Source of the DNA: Anaerolineae bacterium
GTDB lineage: Bacteria > Chloroflexota > Anaerolineae > B4-G1
Length of the DNA: 10,743 nucleotides
Assembly: GCA_027079895.1 (NCBI GenBank)
Contig: JALWUZ010000737.1
Location: forward strand, 1 to 10,743
Reading direction: 5' to 3'
The notes under the pieces were generated by a model. That model had not been told where the DNA came from and searched no databases. It was given only the letters and a program-made list of their open reading frames with translations. Shown one piece after another: positions 1 through 9,400 of this stretch; the first letter of the stretch is position 1; the number at the start of each line of letters is the position of its first letter. Made by a program: the position numbers and the translations under genes.

Positions 1-152
1 TTCGCCAACGCGCTCCCGTCGCCGAAGTTCCAGGTGTAGGTGAGCGGCGGGTTGCCGGAGGACAGGCTGCCGTTGAAGGACACGCTCCACCCGACGGTCG
101 CCGTCGGCGGGGCGGTGAAGTTGACCCCGGCCACCGGCACACATCCGGCCTG
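1..152 (-). other. PKD domain 2, cut by the left window edge
   Basis: The N-terminal half of a second PKD domain reads 'AGCVPVAGVNFTAPPTATVG' and then 'PLTYTWNFGDGSALA', up to the window edge at codon 3-5. It is a near copy of PKD1, with WNFGDG for WDFGDG, and the first Cys is at 141-143, exactly 585 bases from its counterpart. The remaining half and any further repeats or anchor lie outside. Confidence 0.9.
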
Positions 153-465
153 AGTGGTGTCCGTCGCCGTGTCGGAGACGGCGCCACCGGCGTTCCGCGC
201 CGTGATGGTCGCGACGTCCTCCGTCCGCGCCGGTGTGTTGGGCGGGACGGAGACCCGGACGCGCACCGGAGCCGAGGCCCCGACCGTCAGCGTGAAGGGC
301 CCGGAATCGAGCAAAGTCGCCCAACCACGACTGCTGCTGAGGGTGACGGAGAAAGTGTCCGGCCCGTTGCCGGTGTTGGTCAGGTAGTTGGTGTAGGTGT
401 AGGACTCACCGGGTGTGACTATCCGGGTGATGTCCGGCCCGATGGCGACGCCGGGAGTGAACACG
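1..465 (-). repeat. 585-bp tandem repeat unit, copy 2 (Ig-like R11 + PKD2), truncated by window edge
   Basis: The second copy of the Ig+PKD unit carries repeat R11, with 'TNYLTNTGNGPDTF', 'SSSRGWATLLDSGPFTLTVG' and 'VRVSVPPNTPARTEDVATI' at about 150-465. The first part of PKD2 follows. The 'NTPARTEDV' loop occurs only in R10 and R11, confirming that they share a recent ancestor. Further copies could follow beyond position 1. Confidence 0.88.
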
Positions 466-3400
466 GTGGCGGGGAAGATCTGGATGTCGCGGGTCGCCGT
501 CAGCGGGCCGGAGCAGAGATTGGTCACGCTCATCGCCACCGTGAACGTGCCGGTGACGGCGTAGGTGTGGGCGACCGGGTTGCCGCTCGCCGGTGCGCTC
601 CCGTCGCCGAAGTCCCAGGTGTAGGTGAGCGGCGGGTTGCCGGAGGACAGGCTGCCGCTGAAGGGCACGCTCTGCCCGACGGTCGCCGTCGGCGGGGCGG
701 TGAAGTTGACCCCGGCCAGCGGCACACATCCGGCCTGAGTGGTGTCCGTCGCCGTGTCGGAGACGGAGCCGGTGGCGTTCCGCGCCGTGATGGTCGTGAC
801 GTCCTCCGTCCGCGCCGGCGTGTTGGGCGGGACGGAGACCTGGACGCGCACCGGAGCCGAGGCGCCGGCCGTCAGCGTGAAGGGCCCGGTGTCGAGCAGC
901 GTCCCCCAACCCTGACTGCTGCTGATGGTGACGGAGAAGATGTCCGGCCCGTTGCCGGTGTTGGTCAGGTAGTGGGTGTAGATGAACGCACTGCCGGGGG
1001 CGACCGTCTGGCTCTGGTCCGGCCCCAGGGTCACGCCGGGGGTGTAAGAGGACGAGGTCACGTCGCGGACGGAGTCCGCCGGGCCGTCGCCGTTCAGCGT
1101 GGTGGCGGTGATGACGGTGGTATCTTGCAGGCCACCGCTGCCGGCGGGAGCCGTCACCCGGAGGCGGACGGCGGCAGAGGCCCCGGCGGCCAGCGTGAAC
1201 GGGCCGGGGTCGAGCAGCGTCGCCCAGCCGAGGCTGCTGTTCAGGCTCAACACGATCGTATCCTGGGCATCGCCGGTGTTGGTCAGGTGGTGAGTGTAGG
1301 TGACGGAGTCGCCGGGGTTGACCGTCTGGGAGCCGTCCGGCTCGAAGGCGACGCCGGGGTTGAAGGCGGCGGTCGTGTCATGCACCACCGCCGGGCCCGC
1401 GCCTCCCTGGGAGGTGGCGGTGACGACGGAGGTGTCGAACTGACCGGAGCCGCCGGCCGGCACCGTCACCTGCACCTGCACCGTCGTGGACTGCCAGGGG
1501 CCCAGCACGATCGGGCTCAGCGTGAGCAGACTGCCCCATCCCGCGCTGGTGCCGAAGGTGAGCGTGAAGGTGTCGGTGTAGTTGCCCTGGTTGGTCAACG
1601 TGTGGGTGTAGTTGTAGGTGTTCCCCTCCGACGCGCCGGAGGTGATGTGGTCCGGGGTGAAGGAGACGCCCGGCGCGAAGCCGACGGTGGTCGTGTTGTA
1701 GGCCGTGTCACTGACGCTGGGGTCGAAGCGGGAGGTGGCGGTGATGACGGTGAGGTTGGTCTGGGTGCCGCTGATGACCCCTTCCGGCACCTGAACCGCC
1801 ACCGACACCTGGGCGATCTCGCCGTAGCCGAGGGTGACGGTGGATGAGGTCTCCAACGTGGCCCAGCCGCGCGAACTGGCGAGCGCGATGTCGTAAGTGT
1901 CCGTGCCGTTGCCGGTGTTCTTCAGGTAGTGGATGAAGTGGTACGTGTCGCCGGGGAGCACGGAGGCGGTGGAGTTGGGGTACAAGTCCGCGCCGGCATT
2001 TTGGCTGACAGAGGTTACATCGGTGACGGAGGCGGAGACGGCACCGTCCCGCGCCGTGGCCGTCAGGATAGCGGTGTCCGTCAGGCCGCCGGAGCCGGCC
2101 GGCACCTCCACCCGCACGTGGACGGTGACGCCCTCCCCCGCGTCCAGGCTGAAGGGGCCGGGATCGGACAGCGTGGCCCAGCCCCGACTGCTCTCGAAAC
2201 CGAGGTCGAACCAATCCGGCCCGTTGCCGGCGTTGGTCAGGTAGTGAGTGTAGGTGACGGTCGCCCCGGCGGAAGCGGCGTAGGTGACGCTGGGGGTCAG
2301 CACGACGGTAGGCGTGTAGATCGCGTGGGTCGTGTCCGTCACGCGGGCGGTGTGGGTGGGCGAGGTCTGCGAGGTGGCGACGATGGTTGAGACGTCCTCG
2401 GAGCCGCCGACGCCGTCGGGGACGGTGACGCGCACGCGCACGGTCGCGCTGCTTCCGGCGGTCAGCGTGAAGGGGCCGGTATCGAGCAGCGTCGTCCAGC
2501 AACCGGTGGTGGAGAAGGAGAGCGCAAAGGTGTCGGTGTAGTTGCCGGTGTTGGTCAAGTGGTGGGTGTAGGTGAGCGTCGTCCCCGGCGCGACGGAGCG
2601 GTCGTAGTCCGGGGCGATCTCCGCGCCGTAGGTGCGGATGGAGCGGCTCGTGTCGGTGACGGCGGCGGAGACGCCGGACAGGCTTCCGGCGCGGGAGGCG
2701 GCCGTGATGACCGTGACCTCGCTCAGGCCGCCGCTGGCGGGCGGGACGACGACGCGGACGCGCACGTCGGCGGCCGCGTTGGGGCTCAACGTGAAGGGGC
2801 CGGAATCCACCAGCGCAGCCCACCCCTGACTGCTGGAAGCCAGGCCCACGTCGAAGGTGTCCTCCGCCGCACCGGTGTTGGTGAGGCGGTGGGTATAGGT
2901 GACGGTGTCGCCGGCCGGCACGTCCTGCGTGTAGTTCGGCGCGAAGGCCAGCCCGGCGGCGTAGACGCTCGTTGTGTCGGCGATGGCCGCCGGCCCCGCG
3001 CCGCCGGTCGAGGTGACGGTGACGACGGTGGTATCACTCAGGCCGCCCGCGCCCGGCGGGACGACGACGCGGACGCGCACGTCGGTAGTCGCATTGGGGG
3101 CCAGCGTGAAGGGGCCGCCGTCGAGCAGGCTGCCCCAGCCCTGACTGCTGTCGAGGGCGAGGTTGAAAGTGTCGGTGGAGTTGCCGGTGTTCGTCAGGCG
3201 GTGAGTGTAGGTGACGGTCGTATCCTGCGAGACGGTCTGGCTGTAGTCGGGGGTGAACTGGACGCCGGGCTGGAAGGCGGAGGTGATGTCAAGCACCGTC
3301 ACCGGAGACGCGCCGCCGGTCGAGGTGGCGGTGACGATGGAATTGTCGCTCAGGCCGCCGCCGTCGGCGGGGACGTCCACCTGCACCCGCACCGTCGCCG

Positions 3401-6400
3401 TGACTCCCGGCCCCAGCGTGAAGGGGCCGCTATCCAGCAGGCTGCCCCAGCCCTGACTGCTGTGGAAAGCGAGGTTGAAGGTGTCGGTGTAGTTGCCGGT
3501 GTTGGTCAGGTGGTGAGTGTAGGTGTAGGTGGTGTTGACCGTCGCGTTGGTCGTCGTGTGGTCGGGCGCGAAGGCGGCCTGCGGGCCGAAAGCGACGGTG
3601 GTCGTGTCGGCGACGGAGGCGGTCAGGTAGGAGTCGGCGGCGGAGGTGGCGGTGATGAGGGCGGTGTTCACCGTCCCGCTGAGCACGCCGGCCGGGATGG
3701 TGACATGGACGACGACGGTCGCCGTCTGGCCGCCGCCCAGCGTCAGGGTGGGGGCCGGCGTGGCGCTCACAGGCCAGCCGAGCGGGGAGTAGGTGGACAG
3801 GGTGTAGGTGTCGGTGACGCCGCCGGCGTTGGTCAGCGTGTGGGTGTAGGCGATGACGTCCAGCGGGATACCGCTGCCGGCGTTGTCGGGAGCGAACCCG
3901 ATGGCATAGGGGTACTCGTAGGCTCCGGCGTCGTACCCCGCGCCGACGGGCCGGGCGACGTTGTCCAGGTCGGGCGAGACGCCGGAGGAGCACATATCTA
4001 TGGCCGGGGAGTCGCCCCGCAGGTGATAGTCCCCGCTGGCGGAGGAGACGAAGCGCGGGTCTACGACGATGCCTTGCTCTCCGTCTTGGTCAATGTTGCA
4101 GGACGTTATCACGGTGCCGGACGAGGTACTGAAACCGGCTGAGTCCCCTCCCCAGGCGATGCTATTGCTGATGACTGTCCGGGTGCCCACTGCCGACAAG
4201 TCAGGGCCGCCGATGTTGTCCGCCAGTGTGACGTGGGCGACGGTGATAGCGCCACCGGAGGTACGGATGCCCGCTCCATACGCGGTGCTGACGGTGTTGC
4301 TGTAGACGAGGGTATTGTTGAAGTTCGACGCGGCGCCGCTGCCCGTCTGGTAGAACGCGCCGCCGCGCACGGCCTCGTTGTGGTGAAGCACAGAGTGGAC
4401 GATCGCGACCGTGCTGCTGTAGACATAGACACCGCCGCCGTAGTTAGAGGCCTGGCTGTTGCGAACGGTGGTGTCATAGAGCAACAGGTACCCTTCGGTG
4501 ACGTAGACCGCGCCGCCATTACCGGAGGTGGCCTGGTTGCCGTTCGTGTCGCCGCCCAGGTCGGTTCCCATCAGGTAAACCCCCGAACCGGCGTCGGCGT
4601 AGATCGCGCCGCCGTTGTCCGCCACGTTAACCCACACTTGCGGGCGTTCCGAGAACGAACTAAACCAGACGTCGCCCCCGTTTTCCAGATAGACCACCCC
4701 ACCGTTTCCACCGGCGGAGTTGGAATTGGCTTGCACATAGCCGAATGGGACGAGGACAGAATTGGAAACGATGGCGGCGGCCCCGCCATTGCCGGCGGCG
4801 TGATTGGTGTTGAGGCTGAGTTGTGAGCCGCTGACGGCGTAGAGAGCCACGGAGGTATCGCCGCTGTTCACGTAGAGCGCACCGCCATCGCCGCCGGCGT
4901 CGTTGACGGACAGATAACTGGTGCGGCTGTCATCGGTGGCTCCGAGGTCCACGTCGCCGGTGCTGACGACGGCGACCGCACCACCGTTACCGCCGGCCTG
5001 ATTGTAGCGCAAGTCCCACCAGCCGGTGATATCGAGGTCGCCGCTGCCGATGTAGATCGCGCCGCCATCGGTGGCAGCGGAGTTATGTTGGAGCGTGCTG
5101 TCGTAGATGTCCACATCGGCGTTGTTGGCTATCGCGATGCCGCCGCCGTTATTTCCCAATACCCGGTTGTGACTGATGGTCGAGTCGTTGCCAATGACGA
5201 GTGTTCCCCCATTGGCCCGGATACCGCCGCCACTGTTCCCGGCGGTGTTGCTGATGACCTGGCTGTGGTCCAGCGTCACCGAGCCGCCATAGGAGTAGAG
5301 CCCGCCGCCGTACCCGGTGCTGCCGGGAGCCGAGTGGTCCCGAACAGTGCTGTTGATCAGCGTCAAAGCGCAACCAGAGTAGACGTATGCACCGCCGCCG
5401 AGGGCCGAACCGCTGGTGCTGAACGTGTTGCTGATAATCGTGGTGTCGCTGAGGACGGCCTGTGATCCGTTGTTAAGGTACATACCGGCCCCATAGTGGC
5501 CGCTGCTGCCCAGGCTGTTGCCCGGCGTGATTCCGTAAAGCCCCACCGTTGCACCGGTCATATCCAGGGTGCTGTTGTCGAGGAAGAGACCGCCGCCGTA
5601 GTAGTCCGCCTGGTTGACGGAGATGTGACCGCCCTCGATCTCCAGGTCGCTATTCTGGGCGTAGATGCCGCCGCCGCGCTCCGCGCTGTTGATAAGGTCG
5701 AGTCGGACGATGAGAAAGATGCTATAGCCGATGGCCATATCCCGCGCATACAGGTCGCTGCCGCTGGCGAGGTACAACGCGCCGCCGTAACGGTCGGCGG
5801 AGTTCCAGCCCATAGCGCCGTAGTCGAGCCACACCGTGCCGTAGTCGGCGTAGATGCCGCCGCCGTCGTAGGCCGTGTTGGACAGGAAAGATACGTTGGT
5901 CGCGCTGATTATCCCCATGTCGGTGACATAGACGCCGCCCCCCTTGCCGGTGCTGCCGGCGGCCTGGTTGCCGGAGAATGAGATGTCGTCCGCGTAGACT
6001 GCGCCGCCGGGGATGTAGAGGCCGCCGCCGTTAGGGGCACAGTTAGAGGCGATATCCAGTTTACCATTTCCTATGAGTTGCCCCCAGACACGCCCTCCGC
6101 CGCCGCCGTCGGAATCGGTGGCGACGTTGTCGTGGATGGATACGCTGTCGGTGGCGGTGACGACACTGTAGTCGCTGATGTATAAGCCGCCGCCGTAGTA
6201 GCCGTGATTGTCGTGGATCTCCACGTCGTCCAGCGTCACCCGCGAGTCGGCGACGGCACGTAGACCGCCCCCGTAAGTGCCGTTGCCCCAAGCGATCACC
6301 AGGCTGCGCAGCGTCGCCGTGCTGCCGTTTATGTAAAGCGTGGAACCGCCTCCCATGCTGCCCTCGACGATCGTCTCGTCGGAACCGGGGGCGGTGCAGG

Positions 6401-9400
6401 TGGAGTTGTACCCGCCGACGAGCGTGATGTCCTTGTCGGCGATCTCCACGGTCTCGAAGTAGGTACCGGCCGCCACGCGCACGGTGTCCCCGTCCTCGGC
6501 GGCGTTGACCGCCTGCTGGATGGTGGCGTATTCGCAGGAGCCGTTGACGCCCACGCGGGACGCGCCGCTGACCTCATCCGCCCCCATGTCGTAGGGAGAG
6601 GCGGCGGTGTCCCGCACAATAGGCCGCTCCTCACCGTCGAAGTCGGTATCGGGGCCGCTGATGCAACGGTCTATGAGCGGGCTGGTGGTGCGCAGATGAA
6701 GATCGGATGTGGAGACGAACAAGGGGTCGGTGTCCATGTTCCCCACGCCCTCGTAGCCACCCTGGATGTCGGAGTAGGTGACGTCCTCGCCAGTGTCATT
6801 GATGCTAGAGGTATGCCCCCAGACGATGGAGCAACTGAGATCGAGAGAGGAACCGTATATACCTATCGCCTGTCCGGTGGCGGCCCCGCCGTAGTCATTG
6901 TAGGCCCAGGTGTCCCCGGAGCCGCTCATACTCGATGAACTGAAGAGACGCACTCCGTCGCCCGTCCCGCCGGTCGCGTCGTTGCGGGTGAAGATGACGC
7001 TGTTGACATCCATATCGCTGTCGTAAGCATATATCCCGCCGCCGAGCGAACCGCTGTTGCTACGGATGGAGGTGTTGTCCAGGTAGGCATTGCTGTTGAG
7101 GAGGTACGCGCCACCGCCATAACTGACAGCCGTGTTGCCGTAAATCCGGTTGCACTCGTTTCCTGCACAAGTATAGGACCCGGGGTCCATGTCGAGCAAG
7201 GCGTTGCCGGTGGCATAGGCCCCACCACCATACCGGCCGGCCTCGTTGTATCTGATGCCGCTCATATCACTGTACAGGTTACTGTTGTCCAGGTAAACAC
7301 CGCCGCCGTCATCGTCGGCGGTGTTAGAGTACAAATCCACGTGGTCGCGCAGGTAGATGGTGCTCACCTGGGCGTAGATACCGCCGCCGTCATCGGTGGC
7401 GTCGTTGTACTCGATCTCCGAACAGTCTCCCTCGACGGTGAGGGTGGCGGTGATGAGATAGGCTCCGCCGCCCTGGATGCCGTCGTTGGAGTAGATGTCG
7501 GAGCAGTCGGTCAAGTAGGCCTCGCCCTCGCTCAGGTAGAGTCCGCCGCCGAAGCCATCGCCGGTCAGGGCCTCGTTGTCGTGGATGTCGGTGGCGGTGG
7601 GGAGGTTGAGCGCGGTGGAGTAGCCCTCTTCTTTCGAGGCGGCGACGCCGCCGCCAAGCGGTGCGCTGTTATCGTGGATGTCGCTGTTGGTGAGCGTGGC
7701 GTGGCTGCCGTAGAGTCGCAGACCGCCGCCCTTGCTGGTGGCGGTGTTGTTGTAGATCTTGACGTAATCTCCCACCACCTCGGCGTTGGGGCCGACCCAC
7801 AAGCCGCCCCCCCACTGTGCCTGATTGTCGTAGATGTCCAGTTTGTAGAGTGTCAAATGGGTATTGGGGTCATCGTTCAGGAGAGCGAACCGGATACCGC
7901 CACCTTCAGAGGCGGTAGAGCCGTTGGTGACGTTCAGATTGCGCAGAGTGACGCTGATGCCCCCGGCGATGACGATGACCGGGCCGCTGGCGTCGCCGTC
8001 CACCGTAGTTCTATCGGTGGAGCCGCTGGCGCAGCCGTCGTAGCCGCCTTCCAGGGTGAGGGTGGAGGTGATGGTGAGGTTCTCGGTGAAGACCGCGCCG
8101 CCCTCGATGAGGATGCGGTCGCCGGGGTTGGCGGCGGCGATGGCCTCGCCGATGGTGGCGTAGGTGCAGCCCTGCCCAACGGTGAGGTCGGCAGCCGGCC
8201 GTCCAGGAACGGCCGGGGTGGTGCGCACGGGGAGCGGTGAACCGCTGTTCTCGGCCGGGTCGGCGGAGGCGGCGACGGCGAACGCACGGGCGCGGTTAGC
8301 AGCGTCTTCTCTGGCCTGGGCGTCCGCAGCGGCCTGCTCCTCTTCTTCGCTGACGGGCGCGGTCGGCGGAGGCGGCGGGGCGGCTTCGAAGAGTTGTTCT
8401 TGCGCCCGTTCGATCTCCGTGTGGACGGCGTCCAGGGCCGGGCCGGTGAGCGTGTCCCTCAGGGCGACGACCGCCTCCGGGCCGCGCTCCCAGGCCGCTT
8501 CGACGAGGGCGAGGGCGTCGCCGATGGCTTGTTGGCGGGCCCGTTCCGCGTTCTCCTGCTCCGCCTTCAGGGAGGACTCAAGGGCCTGCTGCCACAGTTC
8601 GCCGGCGGTGAGGGGCTGCGGTTCCGGCGGGGGCATCAGTTCCGGCCCGGCGGGTGAGGGCATATCCGTCGCCATCATCACGCTGCCGCCGGTCACTTTG
8701 CTCTGGCAGACGCCCAGGTCGAGCGGCCGGCAACCCTCGCAGGCCAGAGAGTAGTCCTGGGGGCCCTGGGGGACGGTGGTGCCTTTGACGCGCACCAGCC
8801 AGGTGCCGATGAGGTCCTCGTCGGAGGCGGTGACTTGCACCTGCTCTTGGTTGTTGATGTGATCCGTGCCACGGGTAGCGTTGGCGGTCGGGTTGTCCTG
8901 GTCGAGCACCCAGGGGCGCCAGACTGTGCCGTCGGGGGCGACCAGTTCCAGGTCCAGGTCGTTGATCAGGGCCGGGTCGGCGTTGACGGTGGCTTCGTAG
9001 TCGTCCCAGGCCAGACTGACGGTGACGGGTTCGTCATCGTCAGGGACGACGAGGTAGAAGACGTCCACCTCGCCGTCGTCCACGCTGTCCTGGCGGAAGG
9101 CTTTGCGGCTGATGAGGTCTATAGCGGCGTGGATGTCCACTTGGCCGTAGCCCCACTGGTAATCGGGGCCGGGGCGGCCCATATCAACCGCCGTCTGCAT
9201 CAGGATGACTTTGGCGGTGGAGGGCCAGAAGACGCCGAAGGTATCGTACACGTCTCGATAGTGCTGGAGCATGAGGGCGATGCCGCCGGCGACGGCCGGA
9301 GTGGCCATCGAGGTGCCGGCCATCGTATCGTAGGGATAGCAGTAATCGTCGCCGGTGCCGTCGCAGTCGCGCGAGGTTATGTCAATGGTGAGGTTGGGGA

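Larger units (their letters stand above)
466..3908 (-). repeat. Array of Ig-like (DUF11/NEW3-like) repeats R1-R10 plus the embedded PKD1
   Basis: Ten consecutive protein repeats of about 104-109 residues fill this stretch; an eleventh is listed with the second 585-bp unit. Consensus features are 'TYTHHLTNTGNYTDTF', then 'SSQGWGSLLDSGPFTLGPG', then 'V.VRV.VP...GGLSDT..VTATS', then 'DTT..F.PGV.F.PD'. The codons around the LTNTGN motif start at plus-strand anchors 3829 (R1), 3502, 3190, 2878, 2551, 2233, 1918, 1591, 1279 and 961 (R10). All spacings are multiples of three (312-327 bases). The GW...L..G.....V.V.VP layout resembles the NEW3 domain, and the NTGN part resembles DUF11. Both are extracellular Ig-fold modules that commonly form stalks. 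R1 and R7 are the most divergent ('VP.GV.SGT' instead of 'GGLSD'; no GPFTL). Confidence 0.88.

Noticed and set aside
1708..2823. Minus-strand open frame of 371 codons, and others at 406-909, 3430-3993 and 9652-10200
   Set aside because: They lie in a different minus-strand frame from the domain-bearing one and translate to Arg/His/Pro-rich strings. They are frame shadows.
2559..4142. Plus-strand open frame of 527 codons opposite the Ig-like array
   Set aside because: The repetitive Gly/Val/Asp/Arg composition mirrors the minus-strand repeats and has no independent domain signature. The same applies to 567-1847, 4233-4826, 5496-5981 and 7341-8240.
3909..8195. Regularly spaced GC-rich motif (gccgccgcc with gta) resembling a CRISPR or intergenic repeat array
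   Set aside because: The motif is the reverse complement of the codons for the Gly-Gly-Gly-Tyr turns of beta-helix rungs. Spacing is irregular in multiples of three and the frame is open throughout.
8640..8690. Possible internal gene start at the in-frame Met codons ('SVMMATDM') that would separate the beta-helix part into its own gene
   Set aside because: There is no stop codon upstream in this frame, no convincing ribosome binding site, and no signal peptide after these Met codons. The frame runs straight on from the protease.
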